A stretch of DNA of 64,000 nt from Vibrio astriarenae (GTDB lineage Bacteria; Pseudomonadota; Gammaproteobacteria; Enterobacterales; Vibrionaceae). This document shows positions 18,105-26,582 of this stretch, one piece after another. Each line of letters opens with the position of its first letter. Within the stretch, counting starts at the first letter, position 1. A program made the position numbers and the translations under genes. The notes below the pieces were generated by a model. That model searched no databases. It was not told the DNA's origin and worked only from the letters and a program-made list of their open reading frames with translations. The stretch lies in assembly GCF_010587385.1 (NCBI RefSeq), contig NZ_CP047476.1:62001-126000 (forward strand), written 5' to 3'.

Positions 18105-19874
18105 ATGCCAGTAACAATCCTACTGTCATTCTTTTTCTTTACCGGGTTCGTTGTGTTTTATACCTGGTCCCGAGTTAAGAATCAGAAGAACACTTCAAAA
18201 GACGGCTTTTTCCTCGGAGGTCGAAGCTTAACCGGTGGCCTAATTGCAAGTTCACTGATCCTAACCAACCTGTCTGCCACCAGTTTTGTCGGTATGAGCG
18301 CACTTTCGTTTAAAGGCAATATGTCGGTAATGGGTTATGAAGTTGCATCAGGCATTACCCTGATCATCATCGCGCTATTTTTAGTGCCGCGATATCTAAA
18401 GCAGGGTATCACCACGATTCCTGATTTCTTAGAGTCTCGCTACGACTTGTCGGTTAAGCAGTTTGTCACCGTACTCTTCCTACTCAGCTACATTGTTAAT
18501 CTTCTACCAAACACGTTATACGCTGGCGCTATGGTTATCGGTGGTATCTTTGATGTCGAGACCATGTTGGGCATTAGCCGTTTCCAAGCGATTTTGCTGA
18601 TTGCAACCATCATTGGTGTACTCGGTCTTTTCTATGCGATCTATGGCGGCCTCAAAGCGGTTGTCATTGCAGATACACTCAATGGTGTTGGTCTGATTGT
18701 GGGTGGCTTAATGATCCCCATCTTTGGTCTGATCGTTTTGGGTGACGGCAGCTTTATGGACGGTGTGGATGTGATTACAACCAACGCTACTGACAAGCTT
18801 CAAGCGGTAGGCGCGGAAGACGATCCTAATGTTCCTTTCTCGACTATGTTTACGGGCCTGCTGTTAGTAAACCTTTATTACTGGGGTACCGATCAAGCGA
18901 TCATTCAACGTGCACTTGGTGCCAAGAATCTGAAAGAGGGGCAAAAAGGGGTGATCCTTGCTGGTGCAATTAAGGTGCTCACTCCGCTGTTTTTAATTAT
19001 CCCTGGTATCATCGCTTACCATATGTTCGGCACCGTTGATGCCGCAGGCCAAAGTTACGAAGCGGACACCATGTACACTCGCCTCGTCAACGAAGTGTTA
19101 CCCAAGCCACTGGTCGGTTTCTTCCTTGCCGCTATGTTTGGTGCCATCCTATCCACGTTTAACGGTGTACTAAACTCGTCAACAACGTTATTCACATTGA
19201 ACGTCTATAAGCCAATGTTTGATAAAGAGAACAAGCTTTCTGACGAGCAACTTGTGAACAAAGGACGCTCATTTGGCTTGTTCATCGCTATCCTTTCGGT
19301 AGGTATCGCACCGTTCATCATGTTCGCACCGAACGGTTTGTTCGATTTGCTACAACGTTTAGCGGGGCTATTCAGTGTGCCAATCTTCACCATCGTGTTT
19401 ATGGGTTACGTTACTAAACGTGTGCCAGCGGTAGCAGCCAAAGTCTCGCTTGCAGTGTTCGTTGCAGCGTACGGTATCGTGCAGTTTACGCCAGCAGCAA
19501 TGCATGACTACTTAGGCCCTCTAAAACCATTGGCAGAGTTGCACTTCTTCCATCAGTTGGCTGTGTTGTTTGTAGCGTGCTGCGGCATCATGTTTGTGAT
19601 TGGCAAGGTTCGCCCTCGTGACACGGATTACGTACTTCCAGTCAACGAAGCTATGGACATCGAACCTTGGGAGTTCCGCTTTGAAGCCTCTGCGGTCATC
19701 TTGTATATGGTACTTGGCGCCTACATCACGTTCTCTGACCTTGGTCTGGTTGCCGGTGACACCTCATTTATGGTGACGTATGCACTGTGCGGAATCGTGA
19801 TTCTTGGTGGGATCTTTGCTCGCATCAAAAAGAAGCAGGCGAATGCTAAAAGGTTAGCAGCGCAAGAAGTTTAG
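18105..19874 (+). CDS. Sodium:solute symporter, YidK/SGLT family
   Basis: A 589-residue inner-membrane symporter with about 14 hydrophobic segments. The opening (SKDGFFLGGRSLTGG, NLSATSFVGMSALSF, YLKQGITTIPDFLE) follows E. coli YidK closely and belongs to the SLC5 family that includes the Vibrio galactose symporter. It lies about 110 bases after the alpha-galactosidase gene on the same strand and probably imports the galactoside or galactose under the same LacI control. The exact sugar is unknown. Confidence 0.88.
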   Translation: MPVTILLSFFFFTGFVVFYTWSRVKNQKNTSKDGFFLGGRSLTGGLIASSLILTNLSATSFVGMSALSFKGNMSVMGYEVASGITLIIIALFLVPRYLKQGITTIPDFLESRYDLSVKQFVTVLFLLSYIVNLLPNTLYAGAMVIGGIFDVETMLGISRFQAILLIATIIGVLGLFYAIYGGLKAVVIADTLNGVGLIVGGLMIPIFGLIVLGDGSFMDGVDVITTNATDKLQAVGAEDDPNVPFSTMFTGLLLVNLYYWGTDQAIIQRALGAKNLKEGQKGVILAGAIKVLTPLFLIIPGIIAYHMFGTVDAAGQSYEADTMYTRLVNEVLPKPLVGFFLAAMFGAILSTFNGVLNSSTTLFTLNVYKPMFDKENKLSDEQLVNKGRSFGLFIAILSVGIAPFIMFAPNGLFDLLQRLAGLFSVPIFTIVFMGYVTKRVPAVAAKVSLAVFVAAYGIVQFTPAAMHDYLGPLKPLAELHFFHQLAVLFVACCGIMFVIGKVRPRDTDYVLPVNEAMDIEPWEFRFEASAVILYMVLGAYITFSDLGLVAGDTSFMVTYALCGIVILGGIFARIKKKQANAKRLAAQEV

Positions 19875-19898
19875 TTGTTACATATAACTAAGTTCGGG

Positions 19899-19926
19899 GA
19901 GAGAGGTCTTATGGCTTCTCTCTTTT
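19899..19926 (+). terminator. Terminator-like hairpin between symporter gene and AraC gene
   Basis: AGAGAG (19900-19905) pairs with CTCTCT (19918-19923), followed by TTT. It lies between convergent genes; the stem is short. Confidence 0.5.
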
Positions 19927-19958
19927 GATTTTGAGGTTTTGAGTGTTTGGCTTTGCTT

Positions 19959-20828
19959 CTAGAAGAAACTTATAGGTAAGTAAAAATCTAACTCAAATGC
20001 TTCTTCATGGTTTAAAAAGTGGTTTTGATGATAGTGAACATACGCAGGTGTAGAGCGCTGTTTGAAGCCAGAGTTTGGTAACCATGTCTCTAGTATTATG
20101 CTGATTTGTGGCAGCAGCTCGCCATAAACACCCGTCAATCGAAACACCGCGTGCAAGCCACCTGGAATCGTCATTTGGTTGACGACGCCACGATACTTGA
20201 GCGGTTTATCAATCGCCATGCACGCCACATAGCGACATTTGTCCAACTCTACCCAAGCTGGATTAGAATGATGCAAACCATATTGCTGCGAGAAATCACG
20301 GCGCTCTGAGTGAGCCCATGCTTTTAACACTAGCCAAGCATTGCGAATCGAACGGTTATAGCCTTCATGACGGACGTAGGCAGCAAAGCGTTGTGGCACT
20401 TCAATAATCTTTGGCTCGGGCAAGGTTCGCCTCGCAACTCGATGGTAACCCGCTGCCACTTCAGGAGCCTTTAGGTAAGGTTTTTCGGCAACTTGTAGAT
20501 CGTGCTTGCGCCAAGCTCCGGGTGACATACCAAAGGTGGTTTTGAAGGCGCGGCTGAAAGACGATACCGAGCTGAAACCACACTTATTCGCTATATCGAC
20601 GACTGATGATTTAGTATCGAACATCAGTTGGTTTGCAGCGTATTCCATGCGTGTGCGACGAATGTATTGATGAATAGACTCCCCCACCACGTCTTTGAAT
20701 ATGCGGTGGAAGTGCTGCTCAGAATACGCTGCTACATCGGCCAGCTCTTTAGCGGATAGTTCTCTACTTATGTCTTGGTGAATATAGAACAGAACGTCAT
20801 TGATTCTGGAAACCTGTTGCTGGCTCAT
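19959..20828 (-). CDS. AraC-family regulator with GyrI-like effector domain
   Basis: A 289-residue regulator with an N-terminal AraC double helix-turn-helix (about 8-108, including AYSEQHFHRIFKDVVGES and CGFSSVSSFSRAFKTTFG) and a C-terminal GyrI-like small-molecule-binding domain (about 125-289), the Rob/SoxS-like layout. Such proteins often control multidrug or stress genes. It is divergent from a PLP-dependent aminotransferase gene with about 130 bases between, so that enzyme is the first candidate target. No operator was recognised. Confidence 0.88.
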   Translation of the reverse strand: MSQQQVSRINDVLFYIHQDISRELSAKELADVAAYSEQHFHRIFKDVVGESIHQYIRRTRMEYAANQLMFDTKSSVVDIANKCGFSSVSSFSRAFKTTFGMSPGAWRKHDLQVAEKPYLKAPEVAAGYHRVARRTLPEPKIIEVPQRFAAYVRHEGYNRSIRNAWLVLKAWAHSERRDFSQQYGLHHSNPAWVELDKCRYVACMAIDKPLKYRGVVNQMTIPGGLHAVFRLTGVYGELLPQISIILETWLPNSGFKQRSTPAYVHYHQNHFLNHEEAFELDFYLPISFF

Positions 20829-20959
20829 AACCTAACACTTCACACAAATTCGCATAAATGGACATGTTTAACAGCATAAATGGACACGAAAGGTTTGGCA
20901 ATTCCCATGTAAACTCGCTTCGATTAAGAGCAACCGTCAATAATACGAGAAACACACAT

Positions 20960-22108
20960 ATGGAAATCGCGCAGTCCCTACAACAAATAAAGTCATCCTA
21001 CATTCGAGAAATCCTCGCTGCCGCAAGCGATAAAAATGTCATTTCACTTGCTGGTGGTCTGCCGGACGAGAAGACCTTCCCATTAGAGTTAATGAAGCCG
21101 ACGCTTGAACGTTTGGCAGACACGCCAGAGGTGTTCCAATACGGTTCAACATCAGGCTACGGACCTCTATTGAGTTTTCTAGGCGATTATTTCAAGCTTC
21201 CTGGAACACATACCATCATGATTACCACTGGCTCTCAACAAGGGTTAGATTTAATCGCACGCGCCTATGTGAATCCAGGTGACAAAGTCTTGATGGAAGT
21301 CCCAAGCTATCTCGGTGCGATGCAGGTGTTTGGCTTGGTTCAAGCAAATATCCTTACCGTTTCTCAAACTGACTTTGGCCCAAACCTTGAAGAGCTTGAG
21401 CAATGCTTTGCAGAGCAAAAGCCGAAAATGTTTTATGCGGTGCCAGATTTCCATAACCCAACTGGCGTATGCTGGGCATTGGAAACAAGGCAAAAGGTTG
21501 CAGAGCTATGTATTCAATACGATGTAGCTCTAATCGAAGATGCGCCGTATCGCGAACTGCGTTTTTCAGGTGAGGCTCTTCCGATGGTTTCTGATTTCTG
21601 TCCACAAAACGCTATCGTGCTTCGTTCATTCTCTAAGATTGCTTCCCCGGGTCTTCGTATCGGTGTTGTTACGGGAAAAGTCAGCTATTTGGAGCCACTT
21701 ATAAAAATTAAACAAGGGGCTGACCTGCACTCAAGTGTTCCAATGCAAGCACTCTTACATGGCTTGCTGGAGCATGACAACTTCGAAACGCATATCACCA
21801 TCATTCGTGAGTTGTATAAGTCTCGTTATGATGTAATGTTCTCAGAGCTAGAAAAACAGCTGCCAACCGGTTGTGTCTTGAGGCCCGTTGATGGCGGCAT
21901 GTTCGTATGGGTAGAAATTCCAGAGTGCGATACGTTTGAGCTAGCCAAACAGCTACTAGTAAACGGTGTTGCCGTCGTGCCAAGCCCAGTTTTTTATCCA
22001 GAAGGCGCTGAGGTAAAAACGGCGCTGCGACTTAACTTCACTAATGCAACCTCTGAAGAGTTGAAAGTGGCGGTTACTCGCTTAGCGCACGTATTACACA
22101 TACTTTAA
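20960..22108 (+). CDS. PLP-dependent aminotransferase (class I/II, 2-aminoadipate aminotransferase-like)
   Basis: A 382-residue fold-type I aminotransferase. The start MEIAQSLQQIKSSYIREIL and ISLAGGLPDEKTFP fit the LysN/ARO8-like subgroup that overlaps the catalytic domain of MocR regulators. Other family motifs are GSQQGLDLIARAYVNPGDKV, VPDFHNPTGVCW and the PLP-lysine motif SFSKIASPGLRIG. A longer frame opens at 20858, but family homology starts at the ATG at 20960 and no DNA-binding domain is attached. It probably acts on branched, aromatic or aminoadipate-type amino acids; the substrate is not deducible. It is divergent from an AraC-GyrI regulator. Confidence 0.87.
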   Translation: MEIAQSLQQIKSSYIREILAAASDKNVISLAGGLPDEKTFPLELMKPTLERLADTPEVFQYGSTSGYGPLLSFLGDYFKLPGTHTIMITTGSQQGLDLIARAYVNPGDKVLMEVPSYLGAMQVFGLVQANILTVSQTDFGPNLEELEQCFAEQKPKMFYAVPDFHNPTGVCWALETRQKVAELCIQYDVALIEDAPYRELRFSGEALPMVSDFCPQNAIVLRSFSKIASPGLRIGVVTGKVSYLEPLIKIKQGADLHSSVPMQALLHGLLEHDNFETHITIIRELYKSRYDVMFSELEKQLPTGCVLRPVDGGMFVWVEIPECDTFELAKQLLVNGVAVVPSPVFYPEGAEVKTALRLNFTNATSEELKVAVTRLAHVLHIL

Positions 22109-22216
22109 TATGTCGAGGGAAGTAAGAAGAGGTGAAATGCTGAGCAGCTATAAAAACTAGAACCATTACTATCTAGCGGTCAGCAAAGCGTTCTCCTTCA
22201 ATACATTACTAGCAGA

Positions 22217-24223
22217 TTACACAACTAGTGATTCTATTAAATAGTCTAGGATAGGGTCACTATTGATTGATTCGTCTCGACATGGCATGAAAGTGGGTGC
22301 TTTCAACCAACCACGGTTCATCAGTTCATCCAATAAATCGTGGTATCGGAAACTGCATTTCCCAACATACATATTGTCGATAGAACGCTGCTTTTCTGTC
22401 TGTAGAGCTTGCAAGAAGCCTTTAAGGTATAAGTGATCTTTAGTAAAACCACCGCCGCGATATACTCGAGACGTTAGGGAAAATGCGCTCTCTTTATCCA
22501 GATTCAATCCCTCATATAGATAGCTATAGGTTTGATAGAAATCCTGTTCATTCAGCATTGAGTCTACAGCTAAGACGCGTTTCGCCAACATATTGATGCG
22601 CTCATGTGACAAGTTACCAGACCGATATTCAGCTAAGATTGCCAAACCTTCTTGAGATAGGGTTGAACCGGGTAGACCTAAACGCAAAACTTTAAGTGGC
22701 TGAGTTCGAGCGTTATAGTTTGTTGCCATATGAACGCCGAGTTCATGTTGAACCAACCGTTCTATTTCTCGATCAGTGAAAATAGCCCTGCTATTCACAT
22801 GCAGTGTTGGTGGTTGAGCCGATACCATTGCCCTCGCCGCTATTTTGCTTGAGGAAGCCACCTTACATCTCATACCCAGTTTCACTGCTGCCGTTGACAG
22901 TTTGTCCATTGCCTCTTTCGAGGTAAATGTCTCGTTTATCTCTTCCTCAAGTGGTTTTGCATAGAGTAGAAACCGAGCATTCCCTAAGTCTTTTTCATTA
23001 GGACGTCCGTGATAGCGCAATGCGTTATACAAGAATGCTTCACTCCCTACAGAAGTGAGTAAATCCATCTTATCATTAAGTTTTTGCACCATATCACTGT
23101 ATAAGTGGCGCATGTCAGGATCGGAAATCTTCTCTATAGGCAATCGGTAGAGGCGTTGTTTAAAATCGCTAACATTGATTGGCAACTGTCGATAGCGATA
23201 GTTCGGTTTATATCGACTAGGGTTTGCCTCAAAGCGCTTAAACTCAGCAATCAAGTTCGTCGGGTTAACGTATTTGAGCGTTTCAACTTTATTCGCAAGT
23301 TGATATAGCTGCCGATCAACATTCAGTAGGGCTGGCTCAATGCAAGAACTCAACATATCGGCTTTGTTAGTTCGACGCTTTTTGTTGTACTTACGTTGAA
23401 CAAACGCACTGGTTTGGCTAAATGCCGCTTTTAGTCCAGATTGTAATGCCTCTAATACTAAAGGAAACGGTGTGCCACTCTCTTCTTCCATGAAGACTTT
23501 TTTGACTTCCGTTGGCAGAACAAGGGTGCGGTCAAAATGAGCATTGGTATGTGAGATCAGGTAGCCTCTGCCTTCAAAGACGGAATCCAACTCAGCTGTT
23601 GTTGAAATATTAGGCAGCGGGATCTTAGCCAATTCCGAGGCAAACCGATGCACGACTGATCCCCAACGTTCCATATCTATTTGGGTAGTGCCAATGTTAA
23701 ACACAGGAGCATCATTACGCTGGCGCTTATAGTTATATGAGTGAATGTCAAACACAACCACGCTGTCATGCAGGGCCTCAAGCTTAGTTATGATGGCTTC
23801 ATAGAGGGTATAGAATGCCGAGTGTTTGCGATGACTCTCAGTTCGATGTTTGGTGCTAAGCGGCTTCTTCCAGACTAATCGATTCCATGCCGACTTGTAG
23901 TACGTACTCAAGGTCATGGCTCGATTCAAGTCATATTCAAATCGCGAGTCTAATCCCACCATGGTAATAGGTTGGGATGCGATCATATTGTCAGTGAAAG
24001 GGTCCTCTTCAAACAGTCGCTCAGGCTCAGTAAGTACACAACGATGCACTAATTCATCTCGCAGACGAGAGCCTGCGTGAATGGCGGTACATACCACAGG
24101 GAGGTATTCATCGATTTTGACGAAACAACCAGCGTCCGCAAGTTCACCAGCAAAAGGTTGCCCTCGCTGGATAAGCGAGAGCATTTCAGATAGTGTATAT
24201 TTTTTATGGTTCAATGTGGGCAT
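22217..24223 (-). CDS. FGase-like domain fused to QEGLA/MATCAP-like (DUF1704) metallopeptidase
   Basis: A 668-residue two-domain protein. Residues about 20-275 resemble N-formylglutamate amidohydrolase: HAGS (His49), SRFEYDLNR and the metal-site motif DIHS (Asp160/His161). Residues about 290-660 are the DUF1704 domain named for its QEGLA motif, with HELGVH (His493, Glu494, His498, an HExxxH zinc site) and the third-ligand candidate Glu525 in SQEGLA. In animals the related MATCAP enzymes remove the C-terminal tyrosine of tubulin with an HExxxH site. The ATG at 24223 is chosen; a GTG at 24247 adds 8 residues. It overlaps the ATP-grasp gene by 20 bases and is last of three coupled genes. Bacterial members are labelled as flavohaemoglobin-expression-modulating, but the true substrate is unknown; two hydrolase domains in one chain suggest a peptide- or amide-trimming role. 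Confidence 0.85.
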   Translation of the reverse strand: MPTLNHKKYTLSEMLSLIQRGQPFAGELADAGCFVKIDEYLPVVCTAIHAGSRLRDELVHRCVLTEPERLFEEDPFTDNMIASQPITMVGLDSRFEYDLNRAMTLSTYYKSAWNRLVWKKPLSTKHRTESHRKHSAFYTLYEAIITKLEALHDSVVVFDIHSYNYKRQRNDAPVFNIGTTQIDMERWGSVVHRFASELAKIPLPNISTTAELDSVFEGRGYLISHTNAHFDRTLVLPTEVKKVFMEEESGTPFPLVLEALQSGLKAAFSQTSAFVQRKYNKKRRTNKADMLSSCIEPALLNVDRQLYQLANKVETLKYVNPTNLIAEFKRFEANPSRYKPNYRYRQLPINVSDFKQRLYRLPIEKISDPDMRHLYSDMVQKLNDKMDLLTSVGSEAFLYNALRYHGRPNEKDLGNARFLLYAKPLEEEINETFTSKEAMDKLSTAAVKLGMRCKVASSSKIAARAMVSAQPPTLHVNSRAIFTDREIERLVQHELGVHMATNYNARTQPLKVLRLGLPGSTLSQEGLAILAEYRSGNLSHERINMLAKRVLAVDSMLNEQDFYQTYSYLYEGLNLDKESAFSLTSRVYRGGGFTKDHLYLKGFLQALQTEKQRSIDNMYVGKCSFRYHDLLDELMNRGWLKAPTFMPCRDESINSDPILDYLIESLVV

Positions 24224-25244
24224 TCTTAACAGCCATACGGAAAGCACTTTTTCTCTGTTGAAGCAGGTCTTTGGAGTTCACTATGTTCTCAACAAAATCG
24301 ATGACCTGACGCTGTAGTCTGACGCGGTTGAGCTTGTTGATACGCATGATGCCACCAGGACTGAGTACATTAACCTCAACCAACTTGTTGCCAATTACAT
24401 CCAAGCCCGTGAAGTAAAGACCATCTCGAACCAATTTTGGGCCAATAGCAGCACATAACCGTTTTTCTTCTTTGGTGATACTATGCTTAACAACGGTGCC
24501 ACCAGCATGAACATTTGAGCGGATTTCGCCTGTTGCAGGGACGCGCCTCATTGCACCGATTGGCTCACCATTCAGCATAAGAATTCGCTTATCGCCTTCC
24601 TCTGCACCCTCAATATAATCTTGTAGGATCACATAGTTGCTTTGATCTCCTTCACCGATATAGAAATCGAGCAAAGAGCGGAAGTTCTGCTGTGCATTCT
24701 TTTCAATCACAATCACGCCATGACCGCCAAAGCCATTGAGTGGCTTTAGAATCATCTTTTCACTGTCGCTTTCCTCTAAAACACGCTGCAGGTAATCGCG
24801 ATTTTTAGACACGTGTGTCGCAGGAATAAACTCACTCGCAGCACCACCCATACTCGCGGTATAGAGTTTATTGTTTGCAAGACGAAGCCCCTCAAGATCA
24901 TTAATGATGAGGGTGTCATCTTTTATTGAGTCCAGAAAGTTCAGTGCTAAGTTATCCAGAGGAGGGTTTGCACGCATGAAGATCACATCAAAGCCAGCCA
25001 TCGGTAAGCGAGCTTTGGAGAACTCAGCTTGACGATAGAATGAGGGAATCTTGTCTGATATCTTTTGACCTTTCTTCAGGACATTACAAAAACCAAATAC
25101 TGTACTATCGCGTATGGTCAGACCACTGGTTGTTGTAATCGCCACGGTGTGGCCTCGAGAAGCACACTCGTGTACCAAACGTAATGTTGTGTCTGTTTCC
25201 GGGCAAACTCGTTCCCAAGGGTACATAAGAAAACAGATGTTCAT
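24204..25244 (-). CDS. ATP-grasp ligase, glutathione-synthetase (GshB)-like
   Basis: A 346-residue ATP-grasp enzyme. It follows GshB in order: INDLEGLRLANNKL (about 114-127), the glycine loop KPLNGFGGHGV (167-177), GDKRILMLNGEPIGAMRR (about 217-234), AGG (247-249) and FTGLDVIGNKLVEVNV (about 278-293) with Mg-binding Glu290/Asn292. Such enzymes join a carboxylate to an amine through an acyl phosphate. No GshA partner is nearby, and the substrate need not be gamma-glutamylcysteine. The start codon shares one base with the stop of the upstream small gene (TAATG), and its 3-prime end overlaps the peptidase gene, so all three are translationally coupled. Pairing of an ATP-grasp ligase with a MATCAP-like peptidase suggests an add-and-remove pair for an amino acid or peptide tag; this is inference. 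Confidence 0.86.
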   Translation of the reverse strand: MNICFLMYPWERVCPETDTTLRLVHECASRGHTVAITTTSGLTIRDSTVFGFCNVLKKGQKISDKIPSFYRQAEFSKARLPMAGFDVIFMRANPPLDNLALNFLDSIKDDTLIINDLEGLRLANNKLYTASMGGAASEFIPATHVSKNRDYLQRVLEESDSEKMILKPLNGFGGHGVIVIEKNAQQNFRSLLDFYIGEGDQSNYVILQDYIEGAEEGDKRILMLNGEPIGAMRRVPATGEIRSNVHAGGTVVKHSITKEEKRLCAAIGPKLVRDGLYFTGLDVIGNKLVEVNVLSPGGIMRINKLNRVRLQRQVIDFVENIVNSKDLLQQRKSAFRMAVKNAHIEP

Positions 25245-25594
25245 TACTCGTCATCCCCTAAGGCGTAGGCGTTGTAGTCGTCTTCACTGATAATCGGTTT
25301 ACTATTTAGTGAGTGAAAGCGCTTTTTGCCACGAGAGAGTTTGACATATTTCGCCCAAGTTTTTTCCAGTTTGGTTGTAGGCTCTTTTTGACCTTTTACG
25401 ACATTTAGAAAGTCCACTTCCGCTTGGTTTTCTGGCGTCAAGTCGCCACGTTCAAGAGCTAAAAGTGTTGTACCAAAGAAGGTTAAAATTTCGTCCTCGA
25501 CCAAAGTAAAGTCACCTGATTTAGAAAAACCACGTGAAAAGTGGGTGTTGTCGTAGAAGCGAGTTTTTCCTTGACGAACATCTTGATTTGACAT
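25244..25594 (-). CDS. MaoP/DUF413-like small protein
   Basis: A 116-residue protein resembling E. coli MaoP of the DUF413 family: TRFYDNTHFSRGFSKSGDFT near the start, EPTTKLEKTWAKYVKLSRG and KRFHSLNSKP later. E. coli MaoP helps organise the Ori macrodomain; whether this paralogue does so is unknown. The ATG at 25594 is preferred; another at 25603 gives three more residues. It is the first gene of a three-gene coupled operon with an ATP-grasp ligase and a MATCAP-like peptidase. The C-terminus is flexible and acidic (ends YNAYALGDDE), as would suit a tagged tail, but that is speculative. It could alternatively be a regulator of the two enzymes. Confidence 0.78.
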   Translation of the reverse strand: MSNQDVRQGKTRFYDNTHFSRGFSKSGDFTLVEDEILTFFGTTLLALERGDLTPENQAEVDFLNVVKGQKEPTTKLEKTWAKYVKLSRGKKRFHSLNSKPIISEDDYNAYALGDDE

Positions 25595-26021
25595 TGCAAT
25601 CATCTCGATTAATGAGTGTTATTGATAGGCGAAAGATATGCGGAGAATCGCAATGTGAACAACAAAATATTTTTGTCGTTAAGATTAGTTGTTTCTATTA
25701 TTCATAGTGTTACGAAACCACACGTAATCCTGATGGAAAACGGGCATCGAATAACACTGAATAAAGCAGTGTACTAGAGACAAGTGGGTCAGCGTTCTTC
25801 TGTGTGATTCGCACCCCTGAACACATTTATATTTAGCTTCGAATTTGTTGCCACGAGGAGGAATGATATTTACCAACCAACTACTAAATGTTTCAAATAG
25901 CAGATAGTTGCTACAAAACATGAATGTCTAGATTTTTATGTTGTAGCTGCAACAAAATGATCTTACCATCCATGTTACTACTTTAGTGACTGACAACTAA
26001 CGAATGCTCCAAGGTATCATT
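25595..26021. promoter_or_regulatory. Divergent control region between the MaoP-like operon and a MarR gene
   Basis: A 427-base spacer without a convincing gene. The inverted arms GTTGCTACAA (25907-25916) and TTGTAGCTGCAAC (25941-25953) share the half-site TTGTAGC and lie about 75 bases before the MarR start. This is the best candidate MarR operator and could control both directions. A leftward frame at 25685-25921 shows no ribosome site or family likeness. Confidence 0.5.
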
Positions 26022-26471
26022 ATGGCTTATAACGATGATGAAATAGCATCACCGCTGCTTCATGAGTCGACTTTTTTTGTGATGGGGGTGGCGTACCGTC
26101 GCTTTCGTAATCAAGTCCAAGAAGTACTGTTAGATAAACATGACATCACTACTGAGATGCAAAAAGCACTAGAGATACTCGACTATCACAAAAAGCTTTC
26201 TCAGCAGGCATTAGCTGATAAGTTGATGAAAGAGAGAAGTACAGTCAAGCGTTTGGTCGACAACATGTTGAAACGCGAACTGGTGACAACGGTATCTCAC
26301 CCAACCAATCAAAAGTTAAAACTCATTCAACTTACAGCATCAGGCAAAATCGTGCATAAAAGTGGTAATGAGATCGTCACTAAGATTCAACGTCAGTGGC
26401 TCAACACACTGGACGAAAAACAAGAGGTGCTATTAAAAAGTGCCCTAATTTCTCTGATAGAGAAAAACTAG
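26022..26471 (+). CDS. MarR-family regulator
   Basis: A 149-residue winged-helix regulator with the MarR core at about 30-125 (LSQQALADKLMKERSTVKRLVDNMLKREL and a wing with HPTNQKLKLIQLTASG). The ATG at 26022 has AAGG 7 bases upstream, while the earlier in-frame ATG at 26004 lacks a site. MarR proteins usually repress neighbouring genes and are released by small ligands. It is divergent from the MaoP-like/ATP-grasp/peptidase operon, so that operon is its likely target. Two terminators follow. Confidence 0.9.
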   Translation: MAYNDDEIASPLLHESTFFVMGVAYRRFRNQVQEVLLDKHDITTEMQKALEILDYHKKLSQQALADKLMKERSTVKRLVDNMLKRELVTTVSHPTNQKLKLIQLTASGKIVHKSGNEIVTKIQRQWLNTLDEKQEVLLKSALISLIEKN

Positions 26472-26481
26472 AGCCCATTAT

Positions 26482-26506
26482 GGGGGTTAATCACCCCCGG
26501 TTTTTT
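26482..26506 (+). terminator. Rho-independent terminator after MarR gene
   Basis: GGGGGT and ACCCCC with a 5-base loop, then CGG and a T6 run. Confidence 0.85.
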
Positions 26507-26539
26507 ATCTTGTATTGTGCACATCTAAATAGAATGCAA

Positions 26540-26567
26540 AAAGGAGCTGAGAGTCAGCTCCTTTTTT
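26540..26567. terminator. Bidirectional terminator between MarR gene and GH43 gene
   Basis: AAGGAGCTGA (26541-26550) and TCAGCTCCTT (26554-26563) form a 10-bp stem with a 3-base loop; T-rich on the plus strand and A-rich before the stem, so it works for the leftward GH43 gene as well. Confidence 0.85.
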
Positions 26568-26582
26568 CGTTCAAACGATTGA

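Noticed and set aside
25685..25921. Leftward 78-codon frame in the MaoP-like/MarR spacer
   Set aside because: No ribosome site, atypical composition, and it covers candidate operator sequence.
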